A DNA stretch of 35,386 bases from Silicimonas sp. (GCA_022824525.1 JAJDZT010000062.1:1-35386), one strand, 5' to 3'. Counted from the first letter of the stretch, positions 1 through 7,782 are shown. Numbers and translations: made by a program. The notes: a model not told the origin generated them from the letters alone.

Positions 1-58
1 TTTCATATCGGTCCGAACTACGCTTATACTTCGCGCGGGTGGTCTCGTTCCAAGCCAT
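1..58 (-). CDS. IS5-family transposase, N-terminal fragment (continues beyond left edge)
   Basis: Nineteen codons from an ATG at 58 read MAWNETTRAKYKRSSDRYE and run off the window. This opening (MAW.ETTR..Y.R...RY) is the usual N-terminus of IS5-family DDE transposases in Alphaproteobacteria. A weak purine-rich stretch (AGGGAAGA) lies 5-12 bases upstream. The DDE catalytic core is outside the window, so whether the transposase is intact is unknown. The same fragment is encoded at 35329-35386. Confidence 0.75.
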   Translation of the reverse strand, partial: MAWNETTRAKYKRSSDRYE

Positions 59-137
59 GTGGTCTTCCCTGTCTGTGGTTAAATTCAGTAGGGAAATACC
101 ATATCAGATGAGACCATCCACATTCTAGGTCAGGCTC
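1..137 (-). mobile_element. IS5-family insertion sequence, 5' end (partial, runs off left edge)
   Basis: On the minus strand this is the inner end of an insertion sequence, beginning GAGCCTGACC at 137 and reaching a transposase start codon at 58. The same sequence occurs inverted at 35250-35386 with four mismatches, at 63, 76, 80 and 91 or close by. The flanking triplet is TGA (138-140) here and TCA (35247-35249) at the other copy, which fits the TNA target preference of the IS1031-type IS5 group; the GAGCCTGA-like tip also fits. Only one end of the element is visible, so the far inverted repeat and target duplication cannot be checked. Confidence 0.85.
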
Positions 138-1205
138 TCAGCCCTGATCCGCGCTCCAGTCAGCCGCCTGCATCTCACGCAAGCGACTTGCCGTTCGTTC
201 GAATTCGAAACTGCCGGCCCCTTCCAGATACAGCCTCTCAGGCTCGTCCGCGGCCGACGCGATCAGGCGCACGCGCGCCTCGTAAAGCGCGTCAATCAGC
301 GTCACGAACCGCCGTGCCATGTTGTAATTCTCCGACGAAAGACGCGGAATATCCTCCAAAATCAGAACCCTGACCGCATCGGCCAAGGCCAGATAATCTG
401 CCGGGCCAAGTGGCTGTCCGCAAAGATCAAAGAACCGCGCTCGGGCAACGCCGTTGGCAAAAGCCGGCAATTCGATCTCCCGCGTCTTCACCTTCAGGAT
501 CAGGTCCTCCGACTTTCCACCGGAAAGGTCGTGCCAGATGGCATCCACCGCTTCGCGAGCCGAGCTGTCTGCCGGATGAAAATAGACCTGCGCACCTTCG
601 AGACGATCCTGACGATAGTCGCGGGGGCTGGTCAGCTCATGCACGACAAGCCGCGTCTTGATCAGATCGATGAACGGAAGAAAGATCGCGCGGTTCAGCC
701 CGTCCTTGTAAAGATCATCCGGAACGCGGTTTGACGTGGTGACCACCACCACACCACTCTCCATGAGCTGTTCGAACAAGCGACCCACAAGCATCGCGTC
801 CGTAATATCCGTGATCTGCATTTCGTCGAGACAAAGGAGCGTCAGCCCCTCCCCCATCTCTTGGGCAACCGGCAGAATAGCGTCGTCCACACCGGTCTTG
901 CGTGCTTCGTGAAGCTTGGCTTGCACCTCTTGCATGAATGCGTGAAAATGGACACGCCGCCCGCCTGCGACTTCATGGAACATATCCATCAACATGGACT
1001 TGCCACGCCCGACGCCGCCCCACAAATAAAGCCCCCTCACGGGATCGGGTTTCTTGGCAAAAAGCCCCTTCAAGCCTCCCGGCCTTGCCTCTCTCAGCCG
1101 GGCTGCGATGCGATCGAACTCGGGCAACACAGCACGCTGTGCGGCATCGGGATCAAGCGTCCCGTCGGTAACTCGTGCCTCATACACTTCGCTGACAATG
1201 CCCAT
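138..1205 (-). CDS. zapE: cell division protein ZapE (AFG1-like ATPase)
   Basis: AFG1/ZapE-family P-loop ATPase; E. coli ZapE acts at the constricting Z-ring. Counting from an upstream ATG at 1274, the Walker A GGVGRGKS is at residues 86-93 and the Walker B CLDEMQ at about 148-153. Family signatures HFHAFM, TSNRVPDDLYKDGLNR and the C-terminal SSENYNMARRF are all present. I chose the ATG at 1205 (355 aa) because MGIVSEVYEARV matches where family members begin, and the 23 codons before it look non-conserved and have no Shine-Dalgarno; the alternative start is 1274. The TGA stop (138-140) is exactly the triplet next to the IS5 end, so the insertion abuts the stop codon. The protein ends with a typical ZapE tail (FEFERTASRLREMQ), so it does not look truncated. 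Confidence 0.93.
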   Translation of the reverse strand: MGIVSEVYEARVTDGTLDPDAAQRAVLPEFDRIAARLREARPGGLKGLFAKKPDPVRGLYLWGGVGRGKSMLMDMFHEVAGGRRVHFHAFMQEVQAKLHEARKTGVDDAILPVAQEMGEGLTLLCLDEMQITDITDAMLVGRLFEQLMESGVVVVTTSNRVPDDLYKDGLNRAIFLPFIDLIKTRLVVHELTSPRDYRQDRLEGAQVYFHPADSSAREAVDAIWHDLSGGKSEDLILKVKTREIELPAFANGVARARFFDLCGQPLGPADYLALADAVRVLILEDIPRLSSENYNMARRFVTLIDALYEARVRLIASAADEPERLYLEGAGSFEFERTASRLREMQAADWSADQG

Positions 1206-1256
1206 ACCGGGTTGGAACCGCTTCCTCGCTGACAATTCAAGGAAAATCGTAATTGA

Positions 1257-1277
1257 GGCATGCCAAAACTGCATGCC
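1257..1277. promoter_or_regulatory. inverted repeat between divergent zapE and the small Arg-rich gene
   Basis: A perfect inverted repeat, GGCATGC-N7-GCATGCC, sits 52 bp upstream of the chosen zapE start and 72 bp upstream of the 32-codon gene on the other strand. Its position between divergent genes and its symmetry suggest a protein-binding site or a small hairpin. No regulator is assigned. If zapE really began at 1274 the repeat would lie inside it. Confidence 0.4.
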
Positions 1278-1348
1278 GGATTTGCAGAAATCAGACCTAC
1301 TGAGAGGACGGGTCCGGGCCTATCTATCGGCTCAAAGGAGAAACGACC

Positions 1349-1447
1349 ATGTCCTACAACGACATCAACCTGAACGAGATCGAACTGAACGCCCGCCGCA
1401 TGCGCGCGAAGTACCTCAAGGAACTCTTCCGCCGCCGGAACCGCTAA
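1349..1447 (+). CDS. small arginine-rich protein (32 aa)
   Basis: An ATG at 1349 opens 32 codons (MSYNDINLNEIELNARRMRA, then KYLKELFRRRNR) ending in TAA at 1445-1447. A strong Shine-Dalgarno AAAGGAG lies 8 bases upstream. The protein has an Asn/Glu-rich first third and a basic C-terminal amphipathic helix with seven arginines in the last fifteen residues or so. That layout recalls the tiny Arg-rich DUF1127-type proteins common in Rhodobacterales, some of which are RNA-linked, but the conserved DUF1127 end (LxDIG) is missing, so the resemblance is loose. It has its own upstream region shared with divergent zapE. Coding status rests on the ribosome-binding site and the regular composition. Confidence 0.65.
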   Translation: MSYNDINLNEIELNARRMRAKYLKELFRRRNR

Positions 1448-1487
1448 GCGCTCTTCCGCACGGAGCAGAGACGGGCTAAGGGAGGCC

Positions 1488-2678
1488 ATGACCTCCCGGC
1501 CCGTTATCCGCCTTCGACCGAAGACCGACCCCCGCCCGTTGAAACGCGGGTTTCCGTGGGTCTACGCAAACCAGCTTGTAACGGATCGCCGGACGCGTTC
1601 GCTGCCGCCCGGTACGATCGTGACGCTGGAAGACGCTGAGCGCACGCCGCTCGCCACCGCGACGATCAACCCAAACTCCAAAATCATCGCGCGTCTCTTG
1701 GACCCCGATCCGAACGCCGAAATCGGTGCTGACTGGTTGCGCAACAAGCTTTCGTATGCGCTCGATTTGCGAAACGCGCTTTATGACACCCCGCACTATC
1801 GATTGATCCACGCCGAGGCCGACGGCTTCCCCGGAACAGTCGTTGATCGGTTCGGCGACGCCCTTGTCATCCAACCGAACGCCGCGTGGATCGATACGCT
1901 CCTGCCCACGTTTTCGGAAGTTCTTCAGACCGTCACCGGTGCCACGACGCTCGTGAAGAACGCCCAGGGACGCGCGCGCGGCCTCGAAGGGCTGGACGAC
2001 GCATCTCTCGTTCTCTCCGGCGACCTGAACGGACCTGTCGAAGTCCCCATGAACGGCGCAACATATATGGCGGATCTGACTGGCGGACAGAAAACCGGCC
2101 TCTTTTATGATCAGCGCCCCAACCACGCTTTCGTCGCAAGCCTGTCCAAAGGCTTGGACGTGCTGGATATTTTCACGCATGTCGGCGGCTTTGCACTCGC
2201 CGCGCTTGCACAAGGTGCCAAGTCCGCCTTGGCTGTTGATGGTTCGGAACCCGCCCTCTCGCTCGCAAAGGACGGAGCCGTGGCCACGGGCGTGTCAGAT
2301 CGTTTCACTGTCCAGAAGAGCGACGCTTTCGATGTCCTGACAAAACTCGGCGAGGAAGGGCACCGCTTTGGGTCCGTCATTTGCGATCCACCTGCCTTTG
2401 CCCCTTCGAAAAGCGCACGTGACGCCGGACTACGGGCCTATGAACGGATCGCCCGTCTCGCCACGCCGCTGGTCTCAAAGGGGGGATATCTCACGCTCTG
2501 CTCCTGCAGCCAGGCCGCCGATCTTGCTGCCTTCCAAGCCGCCTCGATACGCGGGATCGGGCGCTCGGGTCGCGAGGCACAACTCCTCCGCATCGGGTAT
2601 GCCGGGCCAGATCACCCCCGCCTCCCGTCCCTTGCCGAAAGCGGGTACCTTAAAGCGCTGACCTTCCGCCTGTCATGA
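1488..2678 (+). CDS. rlmI: RlmI-like class I rRNA (cytosine-C5) methyltransferase
   Basis: 396-aa SAM-dependent methyltransferase of the RlmI/YccW group (E. coli RlmI methylates m5C1962 of 23S rRNA). It has an N-terminal PUA-like domain (about 1-75, including KRGFPWVYANQL), the linker motif HAEADGFPGTVVDRFGD (109-124), GGQKTGLFYDQR (199-210) and a Rossmann methyltransferase domain with motif I LDIFTHVGGF (226-235). Motif IV CDPPAFAPSK (299-308) and LCSCSQ (337-342) carry the catalytic-type residues. The usual QRxNR reads QRPNH here. The start has a good Shine-Dalgarno (GGGAGG) 3-5 bases before ATG. Its TGA overlaps the ATG of the PIN gene (ATGA), implying translational coupling. Exact substrate is inferred from family only. 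Confidence 0.9.
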   Translation: MTSRPVIRLRPKTDPRPLKRGFPWVYANQLVTDRRTRSLPPGTIVTLEDAERTPLATATINPNSKIIARLLDPDPNAEIGADWLRNKLSYALDLRNALYDTPHYRLIHAEADGFPGTVVDRFGDALVIQPNAAWIDTLLPTFSEVLQTVTGATTLVKNAQGRARGLEGLDDASLVLSGDLNGPVEVPMNGATYMADLTGGQKTGLFYDQRPNHAFVASLSKGLDVLDIFTHVGGFALAALAQGAKSALAVDGSEPALSLAKDGAVATGVSDRFTVQKSDAFDVLTKLGEEGHRFGSVICDPPAFAPSKSARDAGLRAYERIARLATPLVSKGGYLTLCSCSQAADLAAFQAASIRGIGRSGREAQLLRIGYAGPDHPRLPSLAESGYLKALTFRLS

Positions 2679-3217
2679 AGGTGCTGATCGACGCCTGCGT
2701 CCTCTATCCGACGGTTCTCCGCGAGCTGGTGCTTGGCTACGCACGGACCGGCGCATTCATGCCGCTCTGGTCCGACCGCATTCTTGAGGAATGGCGTCGC
2801 GCCGCAAAGCGCAAGTCGGACCATGACGAGATGATCGCGACCAGCGAAATCGCACTGTCCAAGGCAGCCTTTCCAGATGCCATGGTCGCGCCCGGTCATG
2901 AAACCCAGCTGCGCCTCAGTCTTCCGGATGACGATGACATTCACGTGCTGGCGGCTGCAATCGATGGCGGTGCGGACGCACTGCTCACGCTGAACCTGAA
3001 GGACTTCCCGACCAATGCGCTTTCTGCCGAAGGCATTCTCCGTCGCCACCCGGACGAGTTTCTGCTCGAAGGGGCGCATGCCGACGAAGCCGCGGTTCGG
3101 GAACTGGTGTCAGACGTCCTCGGGCGCGCCCAAAGACACGGGATCGACACGTCCAACCCGCGCGCACTGCTGAAACGCGCACGGCTGCCACGGTTGGGGA
3201 AAGCCCTGTTCTCCTGA
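2675..3217 (+). CDS. PIN-domain protein (RSP_2614-like family)
   Basis: 180-aa protein with a PIN nuclease fold. Candidate metal-binding acids are D6 (VLIDACVLYP), E38/E39 (ILEEW), the D85-D88 run (LPDDDDIHVLAAA) and D101 (GGADALLTLNLKDFP). PIN domains are usually Mg-dependent ribonucleases and often toxins of VapBC modules, but no antitoxin-sized gene lies next to it. Instead it overlaps the stop of the RlmI-like methyltransferase by 4 bp (ATGA), pointing to a role coupled to RNA metabolism or to simple operon packing. The C-terminal part (about 130-180) is a basic helical extension. Family assignment is from recalled Rhodobacterales homologues; activity is inferred. Confidence 0.8.
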   Translation: MKVLIDACVLYPTVLRELVLGYARTGAFMPLWSDRILEEWRRAAKRKSDHDEMIATSEIALSKAAFPDAMVAPGHETQLRLSLPDDDDIHVLAAAIDGGADALLTLNLKDFPTNALSAEGILRRHPDEFLLEGAHADEAAVRELVSDVLGRAQRHGIDTSNPRALLKRARLPRLGKALFS

Positions 3218-3268
3218 AGTTCTCAGTCAAAGGCCGAAACCCGGCCGAGCCCGAAGCTTGCCGCCAAC

Positions 3269-3964
3269 CTACGTCTTGGACACCGCCGCCCAGCGCGCTT
3301 CCAAAGCCTCAATCGCGGCAATCCGCTCTGCCGTCTTCGGATGGCTCATGAGCCAAACGGGAACGCCCGCACCCCGCATGCCGGTGAGTTTCTCGAGTTT
3401 CTGAAAGAGCGACTTTTGCGGCTCCGTTCCGATCCCCGATTTCACCAAAAGCGCCGAAGCATAGGCATCCGCCTCGTACTCGTCCTTCCGTGACAGCCGC
3501 GCCGCCAGAAGCGTGGTCAGGAAATTCGCGATGTAAACGCCAAGACCCGGCAATATGCGCCCAAGAACCATTGCAAGCGCGGCCCTGATTGCGTTCTGAC
3601 CGGAAAAGTCGATCATGCGACGCCGGGAATGACCGAGTGCGACGTGGCCGAGCTCATGGGCAATCACACTTGCCAGTTCCTCGCCCGACACCTCGCCGTC
3701 GCGATATTTCTGGTAGAACCCGCGCGTCAGGAAGATGCGCCCATCAGGCGCCGCAAGTCCGTTCACCGGCTCAATCTCGTAAAGATGCACCTTGATCCGC
3801 GGCAAATCGAGCGCGGCAGCCATCTTGTCCATCAGCCGCTTCAAATCCGGGTCTGCCAGCTCGGTCGACTTGGCATCAAGCTCCGCCTTGGTGCGCCACG
3901 CGGAAAACTTGTACATCACGAGCGCATAGACGATCGCCAGCAGTATGGGCGTGAATTTCAACAT
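3269..3964 (-). CDS. M48-family zinc metalloprotease
   Basis: 231-aa peptidase of the M48 (HtpX/Ste24-like) family. An N-terminal hydrophobic segment (residues 3-19) acts as a signal anchor. The zinc motif HELGH is at 103-107 and the third ligand is probably E162 in the EYEAD motif (162-166). A hydrophobic stretch at about 126-153 could form a second membrane-associated region. The protein is smaller than HtpX (about 290 aa) and lacks the double N-terminal transmembrane pair, resembling the shorter M48 proteins of Alphaproteobacteria linked to protein quality control. It is transcribed divergently from the BP74-type gene and convergently with the PIN gene, with 51 bp between the stops and no obvious terminator. 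Confidence 0.88.
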   Translation of the reverse strand: MLKFTPILLAIVYALVMYKFSAWRTKAELDAKSTELADPDLKRLMDKMAAALDLPRIKVHLYEIEPVNGLAAPDGRIFLTRGFYQKYRDGEVSGEELASVIAHELGHVALGHSRRRMIDFSGQNAIRAALAMVLGRILPGLGVYIANFLTTLLAARLSRKDEYEADAYASALLVKSGIGTEPQKSLFQKLEKLTGMRGAGVPVWLMSHPKTAERIAAIEALEARWAAVSKT

Positions 3965-4063
3965 GGGTCAGATATGGGGCTTTTTGCGCCGGGACCAAGC
4001 CATCTCGCCGCGATTGTGGTAGGATTCAGACCTGAGCATTATCAAGTTTCAGAGATCTAGATC

Positions 4064-4630
4064 ATGACCCAACCAAGACTCTTCACAGGCGTTTCCAAAA
4101 ACAACAACTTCCACGAAGCCCTACGACAGGCCATTGCGACTGCCAAACAGACGCTTACGACCGATTTCGTGACTTGGAAGCTCAGCTTCGTATCCGGTCA
4201 GGATGGAGGTTTTATCCTGGAAGAGACCTTGCGCGTCGGAATTCTGGCTTCTCCTCCTTCGCTCCAGCAAGAGGTCGCCGAAGAAGCCTATTTTGAGATG
4301 ACGGACGGCTTTATGAACCCGTCTCCATTCATCATTGCACTTCGGGACCCCGACAAGATTAAGCACGCGCGGAATATTGTAAGCGGAAAGGAAATCCTGG
4401 CGCAGCATGTCCTTGGAACAATCGTAAAGGAAACCGCTGCCTACAACCCTGGATGGTCCTACCACTTTGATCCAGACAGCATTGAATTCTTCGAACTCGC
4501 GGCGGAGGTCTGCGACGCGAGCATCCAATATGTGGAGGACAATCTCGACGAGGCAGGCGGCGCATTCCTTCCTGACTGCACTTGGTGTCCTTGGAGTTCG
4601 ACACTTGTGAGCGAGGTTTTCCCAGCCTAG
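4064..4630 (+). CDS. BP74_N-domain protein with a dodecin-like N-terminal region
   Basis: 188-aa soluble protein with two parts. Residues 76-186 match my recollection of the BP74_N domain, named after Dictyostelium BP74: an FEMTDG strand, LRDPDKIKHARNIVSG (93-108), the hallmark YNPGWSYHFDPDSIEFF (127-143), EVCDASIQYVED (148-159) and FLPDCTWCPW (168-177). Residues 1-65 predict strand-helix-strand-strand (RLFTGVSK; FHEALRQAIATAKQTL; VTWKLSFVSGQDGG; EETLRVGILA), which recalls a dodecin-type fold. No signal peptide or membrane segment is visible. The gene looks richer in A+T than its neighbours, which hints at transfer. Its TAG overlaps the stop of the convergent VWA gene by 2 bases. Molecular function is unknown. 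Confidence 0.75.
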   Translation: MTQPRLFTGVSKNNNFHEALRQAIATAKQTLTTDFVTWKLSFVSGQDGGFILEETLRVGILASPPSLQQEVAEEAYFEMTDGFMNPSPFIIALRDPDKIKHARNIVSGKEILAQHVLGTIVKETAAYNPGWSYHFDPDSIEFFELAAEVCDASIQYVEDNLDEAGGAFLPDCTWCPWSSTLVSEVFPA

Positions 4631-5811
4631 CCCAGCACCTTCATGCCCCGCGTCAGACCATCAAGGGTAAGCGGTACCATACGTTCCGGCCCAATGATCT
4701 CCCGGATCATGTGTGTGGACTGGGTGTACTGCCAATGCGGTTCCGGCGTCGGGTTGATCCAGAGAAGATCGGGCCATTGCTCCAGTGCTCGCCTGAGCCA
4801 GACCTCACCCGCTTCCTCGTTCCAGTGTTCATTGGCGCCACCAGGGACAGCAACCTCGTAAGGGCTCATCGACGCATCGCCAACGAAGATGCATTTCCAT
4901 TGCGGCCCGAAACGGTTGATCACGTCCCATGTCGGTGTCCGCGCATTCCAGCGCCGGCGGTTCTCCCGCCAGACCCCTTCATAGAGACAATTGTGGAAGT
5001 AGAAGTACTCGAGATGCTTGAATTCGCTCCGAGCGGCCGAGAACAGGTCTTCAACCATTTCCACATACGGGTCCATGGACCCACCCACGTCGAAGAACAA
5101 GAGCACTCGAACAGCGTTCCGGCGCTCCGGTCGGGTCTTCACGTCGAGATACCCATGCTCTGCCGTCGAACGGATCGTGCCGTCAAGATCAAGCTCATCG
5201 GCAGCCCCCTCTCGCGCCCACTGCCTCAAACGCTTCAAGGCGACCTTGATCGCGCGCGTGCCAATTTCGCGAGTATCGTCCAGATCCTTGAACTCGCGAC
5301 GATCCCAGACCTTGACGGCGCGCTGGTGACGGGACCTGTCCTGCCCGATCCGAATTCCCTCGGGATTATAGCCGTAAGCACCAAACGGTGACGTGCCCGC
5401 CGTGCCAACCCACTTGGACCCGCCTTGATGACGTTTTTCCTGTTCGCGCAACCGTTCGCGCAGCGTCTCCATCAGCTTGTCAAAAGAACCGAGTTTCTCG
5501 ATCTCGGCCTTTTCCTCGTCCGAGAGGAACTTCTCGGCCATCTTGCGCAGCCAGTCTTCCGGGATGTCGACCATCTCAAGCACGGCCTCGGCCGGGATGG
5601 CCTCGACACCCGAGAAGGCCTCGGCAAAGGCACGGTCAAAGCGGTCGAGATGGACTTCGTTCTTCACAAGGGCCGTGCGCGCCAGAAAGTAGAAGCCATC
5701 GATGTCGTAGGTCACAAGATCCGCGCCGACCGCAGACAGGAAATCCAGGTATTCGCGCGGACTGGCCGGCACTCCGCCACGCCGCAAAGCTTCGTAGAAT
5801 GGCAGGAACAT
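4627..5811 (-). CDS. CoxE-like VWA-domain protein (MoxR partner)
   Basis: 394-aa VWA-containing CoxE-like protein. The N-terminal half (about 1-130) is helical and charged. The C-terminal von Willebrand A domain carries the MIDAS motif DVGGS at 241-245, preceded by RVLLFF, and a later FVGDASMSP segment supplying the distal acidic residue. In this family the VWA protein works with a MoxR AAA+ ATPase as a metal-dependent chaperone-like pair that matures or activates other proteins. The matching MoxR is at 9672-10511 on the other strand, separated by five genes. It is the last gene of a tight operon: its ATG overlaps the TGA of the 55-aa membrane gene by one base (TGATG). Confidence 0.88.
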   Translation of the reverse strand: MFLPFYEALRRGGVPASPREYLDFLSAVGADLVTYDIDGFYFLARTALVKNEVHLDRFDRAFAEAFSGVEAIPAEAVLEMVDIPEDWLRKMAEKFLSDEEKAEIEKLGSFDKLMETLRERLREQEKRHQGGSKWVGTAGTSPFGAYGYNPEGIRIGQDRSRHQRAVKVWDRREFKDLDDTREIGTRAIKVALKRLRQWAREGAADELDLDGTIRSTAEHGYLDVKTRPERRNAVRVLLFFDVGGSMDPYVEMVEDLFSAARSEFKHLEYFYFHNCLYEGVWRENRRRWNARTPTWDVINRFGPQWKCIFVGDASMSPYEVAVPGGANEHWNEEAGEVWLRRALEQWPDLLWINPTPEPHWQYTQSTHMIREIIGPERMVPLTLDGLTRGMKVLG

Positions 5812-5978
5812 CAGGTGACAAGACGCTCGACAATGAGCGTCAGAAACAGCCCGAGTATCATGAAGGCAATCGCGTACCCGGCCGCATATTGCGCCATATC
5901 CAGCCCTTTGCCACGGCGCTTTTTCGCGGTCAGGTAACCCAGAACGGCACCGATCAGACCTGAGGCAAGCACGATCAT
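5811..5978 (-). CDS. small two-helix membrane protein (55 aa)
   Basis: 55-aa protein from an ATG at 5978 with two hydrophobic segments (about 2-18 and 29-50) joined by a basic loop AKKRRGKG, predicting a hairpin membrane protein with a cytoplasmic positively charged loop. The start overlaps the TGA of the upstream DUF2927 gene (ATGA) and the stop overlaps the VWA start, so it is embedded in one translationally coupled operon. An extended reading frame reaches back to 6077, but that part lies inside the DUF2927 gene and reads as random Arg/Ser-rich sequence, so I reject it. No family is recognised; a link to the VWA protein or the lipoprotein is only positional. Confidence 0.7.
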   Translation of the reverse strand: MIVLASGLIGAVLGYLTAKKRRGKGLDMAQYAAGYAIAFMILGLFLTLIVERLVT

Positions 5979-7339
5979 GTCGGCGACCCGTTCACGCGAT
6001 TCCGGGGTGAGATCGCGAGGATCTCGGCAGCGCGAAGCCGTACTTCGTTCCCGGCACCGAAACCGTAGCGGCCCCACGCCAACGCTTCACGCTGCACGAC
6101 AGCCGCCTCATTCGGCTTGTTCTGCAACTCCAGCGCTTCAGCCTTCACTAAAAGAAGGAGCGAGAGCAAGGACGCATGTTCCGCACGCCGAACAGTCGCA
6201 AGGTTCTGGTTCACAAGCTGCTCCGCGATTTCCGCGCGGCCCGCCGAAAGCTGGAACGCCGCCACTTGAAGCGCAACATGCGCTTCCTGCAGCGCGCTGT
6301 CCGGACGGCTCTGGTAGATGGTGCCGGCCATCAGGAACGCCTGCAGCGCCTCTCCGGGTGAACTGGTCAGGCTTTGACGCCCCAGAATGTAATAGGAAAA
6401 CGCCAAACGCGGATCGCGTGGCCCCGCAGACAACGCAAGTTCCACGGCGCGGCGGGCCGCGGAAAGCTTTTGGGCAGAGGTCCTCCGCGGATCCGTCGCC
6501 TGCGCAATCGTGCGTTGCCAAGCCCCCATCTGGATGGCGGGCGGTGCAATACCCTGCGCGCCTCCCCTGGGGTTAAGCCGCGCAAGAATGCCCGGCAGCC
6601 GCTGCGCCACCTGTTGGCGGCTTAGACCGGTTTGCAGCGCAGGATCATAAGTCAGGCGCAACATCAGCATGTCGTAGCCTGTCAAAACGGCATGGAAATT
6701 GTCGTCATTGAAGATCGACGTCGACAGCCGGTAGATGTCGTTCACCGGCCCGAGACCTTGCGCGATTTCCTCGTGCAGGCAGTCGCGCATTTCCTGCGGG
6801 CTCACATCATTCGGCAGAAAGATCGCCATGGACTTACGCTCGGTAAGCCGGTTCCAGAATGTCGTCGGATCATTGCGCCGCGCCCGGTATTCCTTCCAGC
6901 TGGACACGTTCGGTCGCACGAAACAGGCCGCCGCGGGCGCAATACGCTGGATCTGACGGCGCGGCATCGGCTCAACGGTGATGGTGGCCGAACTTGCAGA
7001 CGAAACGCGCGAAATGTTCAGTCCGGCCTCTTTCTGCAATCGCGTGATAAGCCGGTCGAGATCGGGAACAAGCGTAGAAGGCGCATCACCAATCACCCTG
7101 ACCGTGATGGGACCTTCGAAACGAGTAAAAACGGGCAAACTTTCCCCGTTCTCCAAGGAAAACGTCAGATCGAGATAATCCCGCGCCAAAGTGGCATTCG
7201 AATAGACCGGTGGCAGCGGCGACGTCCGCTGGAAGGTCTTCATCGGCGGAAGGGAAACTTCAGGCGTGTCGAGACGCGTGGTCTCCTCTGCGGAACATGC
7301 GGCCAGGAAAAGCAAACCCGCCAGAAAAATTCGTCTCAT
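5975..7339 (-). CDS. DUF2927-domain lipoprotein
   Basis: 454-aa predicted lipoprotein. A signal peptide with lipobox LAAC puts the lipidated cysteine at residue 15. The middle part (about 40-250) carries the features I associate with DUF2927: FTRFEGPITVRV, CLHEEIAQGLGPVNDIYRL and SIFNDDNFHAVLTGYDMLMLRLTYDP. The EEIAQ..G segment looks like a degenerate protease-type helix but no HExxH is present. The C-terminal third is Ala/Leu-rich helical and TPR-like. Its start overlaps the GNAT stop (ATGA) and its stop overlaps the next ATG. The domain's role is unknown; location is probably the periplasmic face of a membrane. Confidence 0.82.
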   Translation of the reverse strand: MRRIFLAGLLFLAACSAEETTRLDTPEVSLPPMKTFQRTSPLPPVYSNATLARDYLDLTFSLENGESLPVFTRFEGPITVRVIGDAPSTLVPDLDRLITRLQKEAGLNISRVSSASSATITVEPMPRRQIQRIAPAAACFVRPNVSSWKEYRARRNDPTTFWNRLTERKSMAIFLPNDVSPQEMRDCLHEEIAQGLGPVNDIYRLSTSIFNDDNFHAVLTGYDMLMLRLTYDPALQTGLSRQQVAQRLPGILARLNPRGGAQGIAPPAIQMGAWQRTIAQATDPRRTSAQKLSAARRAVELALSAGPRDPRLAFSYYILGRQSLTSSPGEALQAFLMAGTIYQSRPDSALQEAHVALQVAAFQLSAGRAEIAEQLVNQNLATVRRAEHASLLSLLLLVKAEALELQNKPNEAAVVQREALAWGRYGFGAGNEVRLRAAEILAISPRNRVNGSPT

Positions 7340-7782
7340 GCAGGCCTCGCATATTTGATGAAGGGAGTGACTGTCCCGATACGGTCGTAAAGCTTGCGGG
7401 CGTCCGCGTTGAAATCCTGCGTCAGCCAGTAAACGCTCGGTGCTCCGGACTCGTCAGCTGCGGCATAGACGGCTTCGATCAAAGCGCGCCCAACACCCCG
7501 TCCGCGGACCTCCGGGGTGGCGTAAAGGTCCTGAAGATAACAGACATCCTCGATTTTCCATCCGTGACGATGAAAAAGGTAGTGCGTCAACCCGACAGGC
7601 GTGCCGTCCAACTCGGCGATAAGTCCTTGGAAATCTTGGCTATCGTTCCCCAGAAGCCTCTCGAAGTAAGTATCATAGACGGCTTGCGGCACTTCAGTCT
7701 CATAGAACGCAAGATAAGAGCGCCAAAGAGCACTCCAGTGCGGCCCGTCGTCCCGGGTGAGAGGTCGCACGATCAATCCCAT
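7336..7782 (-). CDS. GNAT-family N-acetyltransferase
   Basis: 148-aa acetyltransferase. The acetyl-CoA pyrophosphate-binding motif is RGRGVG (93-98), preceded by the beta4 segment CYLQDLYATPEV and followed by a helix and SVYWLTQDFNADARKLYDRIG, where the Tyr in ARKLYDR is the typical general-acid position. An ATG at 7782 is chosen: an AGGG lies 9 bases before it and MGLIVRPLTRDD is a normal GNAT start; the 14 codons upstream (Arg-rich) look spurious. First gene of the overlapping GNAT-DUF2927-membrane-VWA operon. The substrate is unknown; related small GNATs modify amines or protein N-termini. Confidence 0.88.
   Translation of the reverse strand: MGLIVRPLTRDDGPHWSALWRSYLAFYETEVPQAVYDTYFERLLGNDSQDFQGLIAELDGTPVGLTHYLFHRHGWKIEDVCYLQDLYATPEVRGRGVGRALIEAVYAAADESGAPSVYWLTQDFNADARKLYDRIGTVTPFIKYARPA

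Noticed and set aside
1206..1274. N-terminal extension of ZapE to the ATG at 1274
   Set aside because: No Shine-Dalgarno, and the 23 residues look unlike family N-termini; the ATG at 1205 fits better.
4582..5391. 269-codon open frame on the plus strand
   Set aside because: It is antisense to the VWA gene, whose MIDAS motif and family features are clear.
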